DNA of 64,000 nt from an uncultured Marinobacter sp. (GTDB taxonomy: Bacteria; Pseudomonadota; Gammaproteobacteria; Pseudomonadales; Oleiphilaceae), in assembly GCF_946886895.1 (NCBI RefSeq), contig NZ_CAMPJO010000002.1, positions 186,001 to 250,000 of the forward strand. The letters are read 5' to 3'. The position numbers and the translations under genes are program-made. Below are positions 26,242-37,815 of the stretch, piece after piece. Position 1 is the stretch's first letter; each line of letters starts with the position of its first letter. The notes beneath the pieces were generated by a model that saw nothing but the letters and a program-made list of their open reading frames with translations, was not told where the DNA came from and made no database searches.

Positions 26242-28044
26242 GTGACTGAACTGAGCCGAATCCGTAACTTTTCCATTATCGCCCACATCGACCATGGTAA
26301 ATCCACACTTGCAGACCGCTTTATCCAGGTCTGCGGCGGCCTGACTGACCGGGAAATGGCCGAGCAGGTGCTGGATTCCATGGATATCGAGCGGGAGCGC
26401 GGGATTACCATCAAGGCTCAGAGTGTCACCCTGAACTACAAGGCCCGGGATGGTCAGGAGTACAAGCTCAATTTCATCGATACCCCGGGTCATGTCGACT
26501 TTTCCTATGAGGTGTCGCGCTCGCTCTATGCCTGCGAAGGGGCATTGCTGGTGGTGGACGCGGGCCAGGGCGTTGAGGCACAGTCCGTGGCCAACTGCTA
26601 CACCGCCATCGAGCAGGGCCTGGAAGTGGTGCCGGTTCTGAACAAGATGGATCTGCCCCAGGCGGAACCCGAGCGGGTCGCGGCGGAGATTGAGGACATC
26701 ATCGGTATCGAAGCCTCTAATGCCGTGCGTTGCAGCGCCAAGAGCGGCATGGGTGTCGAGGATGTACTGGAAGACCTGATCCAGAAGATTCCGCCACCGA
26801 AGGGCGACCGAAGCGCGCCTTTGCAGGCGCTGATCATTGATTCGTGGTTTGATAACTATCTGGGCGTTGTATCGCTGGTGAGGGTGACCGAAGGTACCCT
26901 GAAAAAAGGCGACAAAATCGTCATCAAGTCCACCGGCAAGGCCTGGAATGCCGATAAGGTCGGTATCTTCAACCCCAAACCAACCGACACCGATGTGCTG
27001 GAGTCCGGCGACGTTGGCTTTGTTGTGGCCGGCATCAAGGACATTCACGGTGCGCCGGTCGGTGACACCATCGTGCACCAGAAGTTTGCGGCCGATACCC
27101 CCATGCTGCCGGGTTTCAAGAAGGTCAAGCCGCAGGTCTATGCCGGGCTGTTCCCGGTGAGTGCGGATGACTACAACGATTTCCGGGATGCTCTGGAGAA
27201 ACTGACTCTGAACGACGCCTCCCTGTTTTTTGAACCGGAGAGCTCGGATGCCCTGGGGTTTGGCTTCCGGTGTGGTTTTCTGGGTATGTTGCACATGGAA
27301 ATCATCCAGGAGCGGCTGGAGCGGGAATACGATATTGACCTGATTACCACCGCTCCGACGGTGATCTATGAGGTGGTTACCAAGCAGGGTGAGACTCTGT
27401 CGGTGGACAACCCCTCAAGCCTTCCGGATATTGGTTCGATTGAGGAAATGCGCGAGCCGATGGTGGAGGCGAATATTCTGGTGCCCCAGGAGCACCTGGG
27501 CAACGTGATTGCCCTGTGTGAGGAGAAACGTGGCATCCAGAAAAACATGCACTTCATGTCGACCCAGGTCCAGCTCACATATGAGCTGCCCATGGCGGAA
27601 GTGGTGATGGACTTTTTTGATCGCATCAAGTCTGCCAGTCGCGGATTCGCCTCCCTGGATTACCATTTCACCCGTTTCCAGGAAGCCAACCTGGTGCGCC
27701 TGGACGTATTGATCAATGGCGAGCGGGTGGACGCCCTGGCGCTGATCGTCCATAAAGAGCAGGCCCACTACAAGGGCCGTCAGCTGATTGAAAAGATGAA
27801 GGAGCTGATTCCCCGGCAGATGTTTGACATTGCCATTCAGGCCGCCATCGGGAATCAGGTGGTGTCGAGGGTGACGGTGAAGGCGTTACGCAAGAACGTC
27901 ACGGCCAAATGCTATGGTGGTGACGTAAGCCGGAAGAAAAAGCTGCTTCAGAAGCAGAAGGAAGGTAAAAAACGCATGAAGCAGCTGGGTAATGTCGAGG
28001 TGCCTCAGGAAGCGTTTCTTGCCGTGTTGAAAGTCGACAAATAA
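26242..28044 (+). CDS. lepA: Elongation factor 4 (LepA)
   Basis: LepA is a translational GTPase that acts on stalled or assembling ribosomes. The protein opens [28 protein letters not shown] with the G1 loop, then DTPGHVDF (G3) and NKMD (G4), followed by the EF-G-like domains and the LepA-specific C-terminal domain ending [29 protein letters not shown] 26242 gives 600 residues and the canonical N-terminus; a TTG at 26236 would add two residues. lepB follows after 11 bases, the order conserved across proteobacteria. Confidence 0.97.
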   Translation: MTELSRIRNFSIIAHIDHGKSTLADRFIQVCGGLTDREMAEQVLDSMDIERERGITIKAQSVTLNYKARDGQEYKLNFIDTPGHVDFSYEVSRSLYACEGALLVVDAGQGVEAQSVANCYTAIEQGLEVVPVLNKMDLPQAEPERVAAEIEDIIGIEASNAVRCSAKSGMGVEDVLEDLIQKIPPPKGDRSAPLQALIIDSWFDNYLGVVSLVRVTEGTLKKGDKIVIKSTGKAWNADKVGIFNPKPTDTDVLESGDVGFVVAGIKDIHGAPVGDTIVHQKFAADTPMLPGFKKVKPQVYAGLFPVSADDYNDFRDALEKLTLNDASLFFEPESSDALGFGFRCGFLGMLHMEIIQERLEREYDIDLITTAPTVIYEVVTKQGETLSVDNPSSLPDIGSIEEMREPMVEANILVPQEHLGNVIALCEEKRGIQKNMHFMSTQVQLTYELPMAEVVMDFFDRIKSASRGFASLDYHFTRFQEANLVRLDVLINGERVDALALIVHKEQAHYKGRQLIEKMKELIPRQMFDIAIQAAIGNQVVSRVTVKALRKNVTAKCYGGDVSRKKKLLQKQKEGKKRMKQLGNVEVPQEAFLAVLKVDK

Positions 28045-28055
28045 AAGGCACCCGG

Positions 28056-28862
28056 ATGGATATTGATTTTCCCCTGGTTCTGGTTGTTCTGACCTTCGCA
28101 ACGGGTCTGATCTGGCTGGCGGACAGGCTGTTTTTGCGGGAGCGCCGACTGGCGGCGTTCAGGGCCGGTGGTGGTGCCGGTGTCAGGAATGAGGTTTCGG
28201 GAGCGGAACAGCCGGCTCCGAAAGAACCCTATCTGGTTGACCTGAGTCGGTCGTTTTTCCCGGTTCTATTGATCGTTCTGGTTCTCCGGTCGTTCCTGGT
28301 GGAGCCCTTTCAGATTCCCTCCGGCTCGATGCGGCCAACGCTGGAAGTGGGTGATTTCATTCTGGTGAACAAGTTTGCCTACGGCCTTCGTTTGCCTGTG
28401 GTGGGTACCAAAATCCTGGACGTGGGTGAACCGGCCCGCGGGGACATCATGGTGTTTCGCTATCCCAAGGATCGTGAGACCAATTACATCAAGCGGGTGA
28501 TTGGCCTGCCGGGTGACCGTATCCGGTATGAGGACAAGCAATTGTTCATCAACGGTGAGCTGATTGAGACGCACTTTATTGCCCGACTGCCCCCAATGGA
28601 GTTGCGACGGGAAGACCTCGGGCGGGTAGAACACAACATTTTCCTGACCATGGGGCGCCAGGGTAACGCCGGCGAGGGCGAGTGGCTGGTACCCGAAGGC
28701 CACTATTTCATGATGGGCGACAACCGTGACAACAGCAACGACAGCCGTTACTGGGGCACGGTCTCGGAAGAGTTGATTGTGGGCAAGGCGTTCGCGATCT
28801 GGATGCACTGGGAATCGCTGACCAGCCTGCCGTCCTTTGACCGCGTGGGCGGCATTGAGTAA
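28056..28862 (+). CDS. lepB: Signal peptidase I
   Basis: LepB cleaves signal peptides at the periplasmic face of the inner membrane. The 268-residue protein has two N-terminal membrane spans (VLVVLTFATGLIWLADRLF and the segment before IVLVLRSFLVEPFQIP). The catalytic Ser is in PSGSMRPTLEVGDFILVNK and the Lys in RETNYIKRVIGLPGDRI. GHYFMMGDNRDNSNDSRYWG is family box E. It sits between lepA and the DUF4845-rnc-era-recO-pdxJ genes. Confidence 0.97.
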   Translation: MDIDFPLVLVVLTFATGLIWLADRLFLRERRLAAFRAGGGAGVRNEVSGAEQPAPKEPYLVDLSRSFFPVLLIVLVLRSFLVEPFQIPSGSMRPTLEVGDFILVNKFAYGLRLPVVGTKILDVGEPARGDIMVFRYPKDRETNYIKRVIGLPGDRIRYEDKQLFINGELIETHFIARLPPMELRREDLGRVEHNIFLTMGRQGNAGEGEWLVPEGHYFMMGDNRDNSNDSRYWGTVSEELIVGKAFAIWMHWESLTSLPSFDRVGGIE

Positions 28863-28889
28863 TTCGGACTATTCTGGAGAGCAATCACA

Positions 28890-29279
28890 ATGAAAAATAA
28901 TCTTCTCTTTGCCATGGGTCGCCAACGCGGGGCGTCGGCACTGACCATGATGATCATGGTGCTGTTTTTCGGCGGTCTGCTGACACTGATGCTCAAGCTT
29001 GGCCCGGCCTACCTCGATGACATCACCATCCAGGAAGCCCTGGAGGGCCTGGAAGGCACTGAGGGCCTGTCGCAGATGGGGCCGGCCCAGGTTCGGACGT
29101 TGATCAACAAGCGTCTGAGCGTGAACAATGTGCGTGGCTTCGAGGCCAAGAATATTTCGGTCGAAAAAGATGGCGAGCTGGTGGTGATTAATGTCGACTA
29201 TGAGGTTCGCAATAACCTGTTCAGTAACGTGGATGCCGTTATCCACTTTCAGCACACCTACGAGATGAAGGGCAAGTGA
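28890..29279 (+). CDS. DUF4845 membrane-anchored protein
   Basis: The 129-residue protein has a basic N-terminus ([16 protein letters not shown]), one hydrophobic helix ([26 protein letters not shown]) and a soluble domain predicted to be exported, ending [12 protein letters not shown]. The position between lepB and rnc and the GxSALTMxxMVLFFG start are characteristic of the DUF4845 family in Pseudomonas and relatives. The start region resembles a pilin-like anchor, but no prepilin peptidase site is clear. The stop overlaps the rnc start (GTGA), suggesting translational coupling. The function is unknown. Confidence 0.85.
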   Translation: MKNNLLFAMGRQRGASALTMMIMVLFFGGLLTLMLKLGPAYLDDITIQEALEGLEGTEGLSQMGPAQVRTLINKRLSVNNVRGFEAKNISVEKDGELVVINVDYEVRNNLFSNVDAVIHFQHTYEMKGK

Positions 29280-29965
29280 GTTCCCGACCCGACCTGGATC
29301 AGTTACAACGGCGCATCGGTTATCAGTTCCGGTCACCGGAGCGGCTGCTGTTGGCGCTGACACACCGAAGCTACGGCAACCAGAACAATGAGCGCCTGGA
29401 ATTCCTCGGTGATTCCATCGTCAACATGGTGATTGCCGAATATCTGTATCTGCATTTTGAGAAAGCCCGTGAAGGCCAGCTCAGCCGGTTGCGGGCACGG
29501 ATGGTCAAGGGCGTGACGCTGGCGGAGATCGGGCGTGAATTCCAGCTTGGCAACTACCTTCGGCTGGGCTCTGGCGAACTGAAGAGTGGCGGATACCGTC
29601 GGGAGTCCATTCTCGCCGATGCCGTGGAGTCCATTATTGGCGCCATTTACCTCGACAGCGACTTCTACACCTGCCGTGAGCAGGTCCTGCGCTGGTTTGA
29701 GCACCGCCTGGAAAAACTGGACCTTCAGGACACCCAGAAGGATCCGAAAACCCGCTTGCAGGAGTACCTGCAATCCCGGCAATTCCCGTTGCCCCGTTAC
29801 GATGTCATTTCCGTGGACGGGGAAGCCCATAACCAGACGTTCCACGTATCCTGTGCCCTGCCGTCGCTGGATCGTAAAACCACCGGCACGGGCAGCAGCC
29901 GTCGGGTAGCGGAACAGCAGGCGGCACGCAATGCCCTGAAAGAACTGGGCGTGGAGAACCAGTAA
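29276..29965 (+). CDS. rnc: Ribonuclease III
   Basis: RNase III cuts double-stranded RNA, including rRNA precursors. The 229-residue protein starts at a GTG overlapping the preceding stop. It has the catalytic signature [21 protein letters not shown] with the Mg-binding acidic residues, [15 protein letters not shown], and a C-terminal double-stranded RNA-binding domain ([22 protein letters not shown] through [21 protein letters not shown]). Its TAA shares one base with the ATG of era. Confidence 0.97.
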   Translation: MSSRPDLDQLQRRIGYQFRSPERLLLALTHRSYGNQNNERLEFLGDSIVNMVIAEYLYLHFEKAREGQLSRLRARMVKGVTLAEIGREFQLGNYLRLGSGELKSGGYRRESILADAVESIIGAIYLDSDFYTCREQVLRWFEHRLEKLDLQDTQKDPKTRLQEYLQSRQFPLPRYDVISVDGEAHNQTFHVSCALPSLDRKTTGTGSSRRVAEQQAARNALKELGVENQ

Positions 29966-30882
29966 TGAACGATATCACCCGCCCGGAAAATCCTGACAGC
30001 CGCTGTGGCTTCGTGGCCATCGTTGGCCGCCCCAACGTGGGAAAATCCACCCTGTTGAACCATGTGCTGGGCCAGAAACTCAGTATTACCTCCCGCAAGC
30101 CCCAGACCACGCGCCACCAGGTGCTGGGTATCAAGACCGTGGGGCCAGTGCAGGCCATCTACGTGGACACGCCCGGTATGCATGAAGATGAGCCCCGGGC
30201 GTTGAACCGCTACATGAACAAAGCTGCCACGTCCGCTCTGATTGACGTGGATGTGGTGGTGTTTGTTATTGACCAGCTGAACTGGACCAGCGCCGACGAG
30301 CTGGTGCTGGAAAAACTGCGCAAGCTGACCTGCCCGGTCATTCTTGCCGTGAACAAGGTCGACAAGATCGAAAAGCGGGAGTCTCTGCTGCCCCACCTGG
30401 ACATGCTTTCGAAAAAGCGGGAGTTTGCGGAGATTATCCCTCTGTCGGCGCTCAAGGAGTCCAACCTTGAGCCGCTGGAAGAGGCGGTTGGCCGGTTTCT
30501 GCCGCAGAGTATCCACTTTTATCCGGATGACCAGGTCACCGATCGCAGTGAGCGGTTCCTGGCGTCGGAGATTGTCCGGGAAAAAATTACCCGGCAACTG
30601 GGTGCGGAACTGCCGTATTCGGTGGCCGTGGAGATCGAGGAGTTCAAGCACGAAGGAAAAACCCTGCACATTTCGGCGCTTATTCTGGTGGAGCGCGAGG
30701 GCCAGAAGAAAATCATGATTGGCGACAAGGGCGAGCGTATGCGCCGTATCGGCCAGGAGGCCCGGGCTGACATGGAAACGCTGTTTGACAGCAAGATCAT
30801 GCTCCGGCTCTGGGTCAAGGTAAAGCGGGGCTGGGCAGACAGTGACCGGGCCCTCAAGAGCCTGGGCATGAACGACCTCTGA
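29965..30882 (+). CDS. era: GTPase Era
   Basis: Era binds 16S rRNA near its 3' end and couples 30S maturation to cell-cycle cues. The 305-residue protein has P-loop [12 protein letters not shown], the switch region with [21 protein letters not shown] and SALKESN, followed by the KH domain ([23 protein letters not shown]) and [15 protein letters not shown] at the end. It overlaps rnc by one base and precedes recO by seven. Confidence 0.97.
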   Translation: MNDITRPENPDSRCGFVAIVGRPNVGKSTLLNHVLGQKLSITSRKPQTTRHQVLGIKTVGPVQAIYVDTPGMHEDEPRALNRYMNKAATSALIDVDVVVFVIDQLNWTSADELVLEKLRKLTCPVILAVNKVDKIEKRESLLPHLDMLSKKREFAEIIPLSALKESNLEPLEEAVGRFLPQSIHFYPDDQVTDRSERFLASEIVREKITRQLGAELPYSVAVEIEEFKHEGKTLHISALILVEREGQKKIMIGDKGERMRRIGQEARADMETLFDSKIMLRLWVKVKRGWADSDRALKSLGMNDL

Positions 30883-30889
30883 GGCGGTT

Positions 30890-31606
30890 ATGAAGGGGCT
30901 GGAGCAGCAGGAGCCCGCCTATGTGATTCACCGCCGACCCTGGCGTGAGACCAGCCTGATGGTGGACGTCTTCACTCTCAATCACGGGCGCCTTTCTCTG
31001 ATTGCCCGGGGCGCCAACAGCGCCAGAAGTCCGCTCAAGGCGCAACTCCAGCCGTTTCAGCCCCTGGTCCTGAGCTGGGTCGGCCGGGGTGAACTGAAGA
31101 CACTCACCGAGGTTGATCCGCGCTCTGCCCCGGCCCTTCATCGCACCGTGTCGATCTACAGCGGTTTGTATCTGAATGAACTGCTGCAGCGGGTTCTGCC
31201 GGTGGCAGACCCATACCCAACCCTGTTTGCTGCCTACATTGAGGCTATGGCCACGCTTTCGGAGGCGGAGGACATCGAGCCGGTATTGCGTCGGTTCGAG
31301 CGGGCCTTCGCCGAGGCGTTGGGTTACGATTTTGCCTGGGACCGGGCGACGGATACCGGCCAGGCTGTCGAGGCCGGGCAGTCGTACTGTTATGATCCCG
31401 AACAGGGCATTATGGCGGTGCCTGGCCAGGGCGTGCGGTTACAGCGCCTGCCGGGTGACGTTCTGCTGGCGTTGGCGGCGGGCGACCTTCAGTCGCCGGC
31501 CTGTCGCCGGATGGCCAAACGGGTGATGCGGGTACTGACGGATTATCTGTTGCAGGGGCGGCCGCTGAACAGCCGGAGCCTCTTCACTCATCTTCGGGGA
31601 GAATGA
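30890..31606 (+). CDS. recO: DNA repair protein RecO
   Basis: RecO helps RecR load RecA onto SSB-coated DNA. The 238-residue protein has the OB-fold N-terminus ([40 protein letters not shown]), the helical middle with [20 protein letters not shown] and [13 protein letters not shown], and no zinc cysteine cluster, as is usual in gammaproteobacteria. It is tightly packed between era and pdxJ (one-base gap), the conserved order rnc-era-recO-pdxJ. Confidence 0.95.
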   Translation: MKGLEQQEPAYVIHRRPWRETSLMVDVFTLNHGRLSLIARGANSARSPLKAQLQPFQPLVLSWVGRGELKTLTEVDPRSAPALHRTVSIYSGLYLNELLQRVLPVADPYPTLFAAYIEAMATLSEAEDIEPVLRRFERAFAEALGYDFAWDRATDTGQAVEAGQSYCYDPEQGIMAVPGQGVRLQRLPGDVLLALAAGDLQSPACRRMAKRVMRVLTDYLLQGRPLNSRSLFTHLRGE

Positions 31607-31607
31607 T

Positions 31608-32339
31608 ATGAATTCCAGAGTCTTGCTGGGCGTGAATATCGATCATGTGGCTACATTGCGGCAGGCCAGGGGTACCCGCTACCCCGATCCGGTCCAGGCG
31701 GCCATAGTGGCCGAGGAAGCCGGCGCCGATGGTATTACTCTTCATCCCCGGGAGGATCGTCGCCACATCCAGGACCGGGACGTACTGCTGTTGCGTGACA
31801 TACTGCAGACCAAAATGAACCTGGAAATGGCAGTGACCGATGCCATGCTTGCCTTTGCCGAGCAGGTGCGTCCGGAGTGTGTCTGCCTGGTGCCTGAAAA
31901 GCGTGAAGAGCTCACCACCGAAGGCGGGCTTGATGTCGATGGCCAGGAAGCCCGGGTGGCGAAGGCCTGCGAACGGCTGGCGCGCCTTGGCTCGGAGGTT
32001 TCCCTGTTTATCGACCCAGACCCGGCGCAGATTGATGCCGCGGTTCGCTGTGGTGCGCCAGTGGTTGAGCTGCATACGGGCGAGTATGCGGAGGCAACCG
32101 GCGCTGATGAAGACGCCGCCTTCAAGACCATTGCCGATGCGGTCTCTTATGCCCGCAAGAAGGGGTTGGTGGTGAATGCGGGGCACGGGCTGCACTATCA
32201 CAACACCCGCCGGATTGCGGCCATTCCCGGCATCAACGAGCTGAACATCGGCCATGCGATCATTGCCCGGGCGCTGTTTACCGGCCTGAAGGAGGCGGTC
32301 CGGGACATGAAGGCGATCATTGATCAGGCCCGGGCCTGA
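31608..32339 (+). CDS. pdxJ: Pyridoxine 5'-phosphate synthase
   Basis: PdxJ condenses 1-deoxyxylulose 5-phosphate with 3-amino-2-oxopropyl phosphate to make pyridoxine phosphate. The 243-residue TIM barrel starts [29 protein letters not shown]. It has [49 protein letters not shown] and [18 protein letters not shown], all active-site segments of the family. It ends the operon and meets gacS tail to tail with a 19-base gap and no obvious terminator. Confidence 0.97.
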   Translation: MNSRVLLGVNIDHVATLRQARGTRYPDPVQAAIVAEEAGADGITLHPREDRRHIQDRDVLLLRDILQTKMNLEMAVTDAMLAFAEQVRPECVCLVPEKREELTTEGGLDVDGQEARVAKACERLARLGSEVSLFIDPDPAQIDAAVRCGAPVVELHTGEYAEATGADEDAAFKTIADAVSYARKKGLVVNAGHGLHYHNTRRIAAIPGINELNIGHAIIARALFTGLKEAVRDMKAIIDQARA

Positions 32340-32358
32340 TCGCCAGCGCTGCCGTCGC

Positions 32359-35238
32359 TCAGCTGGTTTCGGCCGGGGCGCGGTGCTGGCGGAACAGCTG
32401 CTGCCAGTCGGTTTGATCGCTCCAGATCTGCAGCCGCTCCATGGCAGAGACCAACTGATCTTTCTGGTGATCGAGGTCGGGCGCTGAACACTTGAGTGCC
32501 GTTTCAAAGTGGTTGGCGGCCATCCTCAGTTCCGGCACGCCGCAGTAGCGGGTGGCGCCGTGCAGTTTGTGCACACATTCCAGCAGGTCATCGAGCTTGT
32601 TCGCCTGCCAGTAGTCGTCGACACGGCTGAGGTCCACAGGCAGTTGCTCAAGCAGCATGCTGAACAGCTCCTCTGCCAGATCGGCCTTGCCCGCCGCCAA
32701 CTGAATGCTTTCCTCAACGCTGACACAGTCCCGCTGCATCTTGCGGGTGGAAGGGCGCAGTGCCCGGCGGGTGTCCCGGATTTCCGGCACTGGAATGCGG
32801 CCAGCCCCTGCGGGCCGGTCACAAAGGTAGCCAGTGTATTCCCGGATGGTGTCGGTGAGCTGCCCGTTACTGATGGGTTTGGGCATGTAACCGTCGAAGC
32901 CCTGCTTGCGCAGGCGCTCCTGCTCGTCAGACAGCGCGTGGGCCGTCAGGGCGATAATGGGGGTCCGGCGATTGTTGCTGTCCAGTTCCCTCAGGCGGGC
33001 GGTGGTTTCCACGCCATCCATGCCGGGCATCTGCAAATCCATGAACACCAGGTCAAAGGGCTTCTGACGGGCTTTGCTCAAGGCCTCAAAACCACTGGAC
33101 GCGCCTTCCGCGTCGATCTGGAGATCCCCCAGCAGGGTCATCACCAGCTTCAGGTTGGCGTCGTTGTCGTCAACCGCCAGGATACGGGGCACGTTGATCG
33201 GCGGCGCTGACCGGGGCGGCAGATCGTACGTCGGAGCGCCCCGGTTGGTGGTATTGATGCCGTGGACCAGCAAGAGCAACTCGTCATACAGGGCATCACG
33301 GCAGACCGGCTTGGTCAGGTGGCCGCTGGCAAGGCCGGACAGCGGAGTGTCGTGGGTATCGAGGGTGGGGGTCAGCAGCAGCGTCCGGCAGTCCCGTTCG
33401 ATCTCCAGGGCCCGTACCAGGCCACAGTACTGGCTGGAGTTGAGCAGGTGCCGGGTGATGCCGACGATGGCAAGGGCGTACCCGGCCTGACTTTTCTGAG
33501 CTTCCTCTATCTGCTCCTGCATGGCGCCCGGCGAGGCAACCCGGTCGACCGTCATGCCCCAATCGGTCAGCAGGTGCTCCACCGATAGCCCGGTGGTTTG
33601 CTGGTGTTCCAGATAGATTACCCGTTCACCGCGAAGGGCATCCCGCGACACAATGGCCTCCCCGCCGGTGGAGGCAAGCTCCGAGGTCAGGGTGAACCAG
33701 AACGTGGAGCCCTTGCCCAGCTCGCTCTCCAGGCCGATTTTTCCGCCCATCTCTTCGACCAGTCGCTTGGAAATGGCCAGGCCCAGGCCCGTGCCTCCGT
33801 ATTGGCGGGCGGTGGAGGCATCCGCCTGGCTGAAGGCGTTGAACAGTGATTGCTGCTGGGCCCTGGACAGGCCGACCCCGGAGTCGGTGATGCTGAGCCG
33901 CAGGGTCACCCGGTTGGTTTCCTTGTCTTCCTCTTCCAGGCTGGCCCGCAATACCACTTCGCCGGTCTGGGTAAACTTGATGGCGTTATTGACCAGGTTG
34001 GTGATGACCTGTTTGACCCGCAGGGGGTCGCCCATAATGTTGTCCGGCACATCGTTATAGACCAGTGGCACCAGATCCAGGTTCTTGCCGTGGGCGGCCG
34101 GTGCCAGCATCAGCATCACTTCCTCCACGATGTCGCGGAGCGGGAAGGGAACCCGGTCGAGGATCAGCTTGCCGGCCTCAATCTTCGAGAAATCGAGGAT
34201 GTCGTTAATGATGGTGAGCAGGATTTCTGACGATTTCCGGATGGTGCTCAGGTGATCCCGCTGCTGGCGGGGCAGGTGACTTTTCAGCAGCAGTTCCGTG
34301 AACCCGATAATCCCGTTGAGGGGCGTGCGGATCTCATGGGACATGTTGGCCAGGAATTCCGACTTGATTCGGCTGGCCTCCAGGGCTTCCTTGCGGGCGA
34401 AATCCAGTTCAATGTTCTGTATTTCGATAGTCTCCAGGGTCTCGCGCAGATCCTCGGTGGCCTGGTCAATGTTCTGTTGCATCTCGGCCTGGGCCTTGCT
34501 CAGTTCCCCGGCCATGGCATTGAGGCCCGATTCCAGCTGCTCGAATTCCGGCCCGGCGCCCGTGTATACACGGGTGTCGAGCTTGCCCTCCTTGAGTCTG
34601 GCTACGGCGCCGTTCAGCTCGAACACCGGGTCTGTGAAGGCCCGGCTCAGGCGTAGCGCAATCATCAGACTGAGAATGACACCACCCAGTATCAGAATCA
34701 GTGAGATCAGCAGGGCCTTGTAGGTTTCCTTTTCCGTGCGGACATGGGACATCTCCACCGCAACCCAGCCGAGGGGGTCACGAGCGCCGGACAGGCTCTG
34801 GCGAGCGCCCGGATCGAGCATGCTCTCGATCATCAGATCTTGCAGGAACACCGGCGTGACAAACCGGGTACTGCTTTCCCGGGTGATCCGGGTGGCCTTC
34901 TCCGCGGTCAGTTCGGCACTGCCGATGACGTTTGAACTGCCCGGCCCGGTGTGCAGCAGGCGTGCGCCGTCACTGCCAAAAAAGGTGATGGAACGGACGT
35001 CCTTTTCTTCCAGAAGGGCGTTGGAGAGGCTGCTGAGGAGGCTGCGGTTGGCGGTGAACAGGCCGTATTCGGCGCCGGCCGCCAACTGGCGTGAAAGGGA
35101 CTCGCCCCGGTCCTTGAGCAGGCTTTCGATATTGTTGACCCAGCTGTAGGTAAAGAAAAGCCCCAGCATCAGAGTGGTCAGCAGGGTGGGAACCAGGGTT
35201 ACCACCAGTACTTTCTTGCGAATGCCCCAACGTCGCAT
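32359..35238 (-). CDS. gacS: GacS/BarA-type hybrid sensor histidine kinase
   Basis: GacS-type kinases phosphorylate GacA to drive small RNAs that antagonise RsmA/CsrA. From Met 35238 (MRRWGIRKKVLVVTLVPTLLTTLML) the 959-residue protein has a membrane helix, a periplasmic domain, a second helix near SLILILGGVILSLMIAL, a HAMP linker, a HisKA box (FLANMSHEIRTPLNGIIGF), an ATPase domain (GGTGLGLAISKRLVEEMGG), a degenerate receiver-like region, a receiver (FDLVFMDLQMPGMDGVE) and an Hpt domain (CVHKLHGATRYCGVPEL). An upstream ATG at 35289 would add 17 non-conserved residues. The neighbourhood cysM-rlmD-relA-mazG matches Pseudomonas gacS. The cognate gacA is not in the window. Confidence 0.93.
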   Translation of the reverse strand: MRRWGIRKKVLVVTLVPTLLTTLMLGLFFTYSWVNNIESLLKDRGESLSRQLAAGAEYGLFTANRSLLSSLSNALLEEKDVRSITFFGSDGARLLHTGPGSSNVIGSAELTAEKATRITRESSTRFVTPVFLQDLMIESMLDPGARQSLSGARDPLGWVAVEMSHVRTEKETYKALLISLILILGGVILSLMIALRLSRAFTDPVFELNGAVARLKEGKLDTRVYTGAGPEFEQLESGLNAMAGELSKAQAEMQQNIDQATEDLRETLETIEIQNIELDFARKEALEASRIKSEFLANMSHEIRTPLNGIIGFTELLLKSHLPRQQRDHLSTIRKSSEILLTIINDILDFSKIEAGKLILDRVPFPLRDIVEEVMLMLAPAAHGKNLDLVPLVYNDVPDNIMGDPLRVKQVITNLVNNAIKFTQTGEVVLRASLEEEDKETNRVTLRLSITDSGVGLSRAQQQSLFNAFSQADASTARQYGGTGLGLAISKRLVEEMGGKIGLESELGKGSTFWFTLTSELASTGGEAIVSRDALRGERVIYLEHQQTTGLSVEHLLTDWGMTVDRVASPGAMQEQIEEAQKSQAGYALAIVGITRHLLNSSQYCGLVRALEIERDCRTLLLTPTLDTHDTPLSGLASGHLTKPVCRDALYDELLLLVHGINTTNRGAPTYDLPPRSAPPINVPRILAVDDNDANLKLVMTLLGDLQIDAEGASSGFEALSKARQKPFDLVFMDLQMPGMDGVETTARLRELDSNNRRTPIIALTAHALSDEQERLRKQGFDGYMPKPISNGQLTDTIREYTGYLCDRPAGAGRIPVPEIRDTRRALRPSTRKMQRDCVSVEESIQLAAGKADLAEELFSMLLEQLPVDLSRVDDYWQANKLDDLLECVHKLHGATRYCGVPELRMAANHFETALKCSAPDLDHQKDQLVSAMERLQIWSDQTDWQQLFRQHRAPAETS

Positions 35239-35404
35239 ACGGTCTGTCCTGAAAAATGTGCCTTGGCCCCGGCTAACAACCCGGAACAACGTCCCTGTAA
35301 GAATAGATGATCTGCGGGCCGGTTACCGTGGTGTTGGTCCCGGCAGCATTCGAAAACCGTCGGGCGGATATAGCCACCGGTCATGGATATAGCGAGAACC
35401 TGTA

Positions 35405-35434
35405 TTGGGCGACCGGTGCCTAAACGCGTATCAT
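35405..35434 (+). promoter_or_regulatory. Candidate promoter for cysM
   Basis: TTGGGC (35405-35410) and TATCAT (35429-35434) are 18 bases apart, 32 bases before the cysM ATG, in the 228-base gacS-cysM divergent gap. Matches are three of six and five of six. The rest of the gap shows no clear feature. Confidence 0.4.
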
Positions 35435-35466
35435 GCCAACCCTAAAGTGTACCACAGGGTTATCCT

Positions 35467-36360
35467 ATGCATTTTCCCACAATCGAAGATTATGTTGGCC
35501 ATACTCCGCTGGTTCGTTTGCAGCGCCTGCCTGGTGACACCAGCAATGTGATCCTGGCCAAACTCGAGGGTAACAACCCCGCGGGGTCGGTCAAGGACCG
35601 CCCGGCCATCAGTATGATTCAGGAAGCGGAGCGTCGCGGTGAGATCAGGCCCGGCGACACCCTGATCGAGGCCACCAGCGGTAACACCGGCATTGCCCTG
35701 GCCATGGCGGCGGCGATCAAGGGCTACCGCATGGTGCTGATTATGCCGGCCAATATGAGCGAGGAGCGGCGGGCCTCCATGCGCGCCTATGGGGCGGAAA
35801 TCGTCACCGTGACCAGAGAGGAGGGTATGGAAACAGCCCGGGACCTGGCCCAGCGTATGGAATCTGAAGGCAAGGGCAAGGTGCTGGATCAGTTCAGCAA
35901 CCAGGACAATCCGCTGGCGCACTATCGCACCACGGGGCCAGAGATCTGGGAGCAGACCGGGGGCCGGGTAACGCACTTTGTCAGTTCCATGGGCACCACG
36001 GGCACGATCATGGGGGTGTCCCGTTACCTGAAGGAGCGCAATCCGGACATCCGCATTGTCGGGCTGCAACCACGGGAAGGCGCGTCCATTCCCGGTATCC
36101 GGCGCTGGTCGGAGGCCTACCTGCCGAAAATTTACGATGCCACCCGGGTAGACACCGTGCTGGACATCGGTCAACAGGAAGCCGAGGACACGATGAGAGC
36201 CCTGGCGTCGGAAGAAGGCATTTTCTGTGGCGTTTCTTCCGGCGGTGCCATCGCGGGGGCCCTGAAACTGTCTGAGCAGGTTGAAAACGCCATCATCGTG
36301 GCCATTATCTGTGATCGTGGCGACCGCTATCTGTCGACCGGCGTATTCCCGGACGCCTGA
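35467..36360 (+). CDS. cysM: Cysteine synthase B
   Basis: CysM makes cysteine (or S-sulfocysteine from thiosulfate) from O-acetylserine using pyridoxal phosphate. The 297-residue protein has the PLP lysine in [16 protein letters not shown], the substrate loop [19 protein letters not shown], and the phosphate cradle [17 protein letters not shown]. The short length and [17 protein letters not shown] start favour CysM over CysK. It lies divergent to gacS and upstream of rlmD. Confidence 0.95.
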   Translation: MHFPTIEDYVGHTPLVRLQRLPGDTSNVILAKLEGNNPAGSVKDRPAISMIQEAERRGEIRPGDTLIEATSGNTGIALAMAAAIKGYRMVLIMPANMSEERRASMRAYGAEIVTVTREEGMETARDLAQRMESEGKGKVLDQFSNQDNPLAHYRTTGPEIWEQTGGRVTHFVSSMGTTGTIMGVSRYLKERNPDIRIVGLQPREGASIPGIRRWSEAYLPKIYDATRVDTVLDIGQQEAEDTMRALASEEGIFCGVSSGGAIAGALKLSEQVENAIIVAIICDRGDRYLSTGVFPDA

Positions 36361-36407
36361 CCCCTGTTTCCAGGGCGTCTGGCCCCTTTACCGCAAGAGA
36401 AGAGTTT

Positions 36408-37757
36408 ATGAGCAGACGACGCAGGAAGGTGCTTCCCAGGGAGCCCGTGCGCTGTGATGTGGAAACCCTGAGCCACGACGGCCGGGGCATCGCCCGCCAG
36501 GATGGCAAGACCCAGTTCGTTGACGGAGCGCTGCCAGGTGAAACGGTGATGGCCAAGGTGGTGTCGACTCGCAGCAAGTTTGATGAGCTGCGTACCCTCG
36601 AGGTTCTGACATCCGCGCCTGATCGCCAGAGCCCTCCCTGCGAGTTTGCGGATCTGTGCGGAGGCTGTAGCCTGCAGCACATGAGTGGAGACGCCCAGAT
36701 CCGGTTCAAGGAAAACACCCTGCGTGAGCACTTTGCCCATTTCGGGGGCATTGAGCCCGAGACCTGGGTGGCCCCCATGCGGTCGGAAAGCGGCCTCGGC
36801 TACCGGCGCAAGGCGCGCCTGGGGGTTCGCTATGTTCCGGCACGGGAGTCGGTGCTGGTGGGGTTCCGGGAAAAGCGCAACAGTTTCCTGACCGACATAG
36901 ACCGGTGCGTGGTGCTGGATCCGCGTATTGGCGAACGGATTCTTCCACTGCGCCAGTTGCTCCACGGCCTGGATGCCTACAACCGTATCCCGCAGGTTGA
37001 GGTTGCCTGTGGCGACGATGTGGCGGTGATGGTATTCCGCAACATGGATGATCTGAGTGACCGCGATCATCACAAGCTGGTGGCGTTCGGCCAGGCCCAT
37101 GATTTGCATATTTACCTGCAGCCGAAGGGCCCGGATACCGTTCACCGGATCTGGCCAGAATCGGCCGGGCGGGATGACGAGCGGCTGAGTTACCGGCTCG
37201 ACGAGTTCGATCTGACCCTGGCGTTCCACCCCATGGACTTCACCCAGGTGAATGCCGGTATCAACCGGGCCATGGTCCATCGGGCGGTTGAATGGCTTGA
37301 TGTCCGGCCGGAAGAGCGGGTACTGGATCTGTTTTGCGGCCTGGGTAATTTCACCCTGCCGCTGGCGCGTAAAGGCGCGCGGGTGGTTGGTGTGGAAGGC
37401 GACGACGCCATGGTGATCCGGGGGCGGGAAAATGCGCGACTCAATGGCCTTGACAATGCCGAGTTCCACGGCGCTGACCTGCATGGAGATTTCACTGGTC
37501 AGTCCTGGGCGAAGCAGGGCTTTGACAAGATTCTGATTGATCCGCCGCGTTCGGGGGCTGAGGATATCTGCAAGTATCTGACGGCATTCGGGGCCCGGCG
37601 CATCGTGTATGTGTCCTGTAACCCGGCGACGCTGGCCCGGGACGCGGGGGTTCTGGCGCGCCATGGTTACCGGCTGGTGCGCGCAGGAGTAATGGATATG
37701 TTCCCCCATACCACTCACGTGGAATCCATGGCGCTGTTTGAGCGGGATTCCGACTGA
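36408..37757 (+). CDS. rlmD: 23S rRNA (uracil-1939-C5)-methyltransferase RlmD
   Basis: RlmD (RumA) methylates U1939 of 23S rRNA and binds a 4Fe-4S cluster. The 449-residue product begins with a basic [14 protein letters not shown] and a TRAM domain. The cluster cysteines are in [18 protein letters not shown] plus Cys in DRCVVLD. The SAM motif is [19 protein letters not shown] and the catalytic cysteine is in [15 protein letters not shown]. It lies between cysM and relA. Confidence 0.96.
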   Translation: MSRRRRKVLPREPVRCDVETLSHDGRGIARQDGKTQFVDGALPGETVMAKVVSTRSKFDELRTLEVLTSAPDRQSPPCEFADLCGGCSLQHMSGDAQIRFKENTLREHFAHFGGIEPETWVAPMRSESGLGYRRKARLGVRYVPARESVLVGFREKRNSFLTDIDRCVVLDPRIGERILPLRQLLHGLDAYNRIPQVEVACGDDVAVMVFRNMDDLSDRDHHKLVAFGQAHDLHIYLQPKGPDTVHRIWPESAGRDDERLSYRLDEFDLTLAFHPMDFTQVNAGINRAMVHRAVEWLDVRPEERVLDLFCGLGNFTLPLARKGARVVGVEGDDAMVIRGRENARLNGLDNAEFHGADLHGDFTGQSWAKQGFDKILIDPPRSGAEDICKYLTAFGARRIVYVSCNPATLARDAGVLARHGYRLVRAGVMDMFPHTTHVESMALFERDSD

Positions 37758-37815
37758 CAGGTACCGTGCGCAGTCAGGGATGGCTGCGGGAGCCACCAGG
37801 AAGAACAAGACCGAT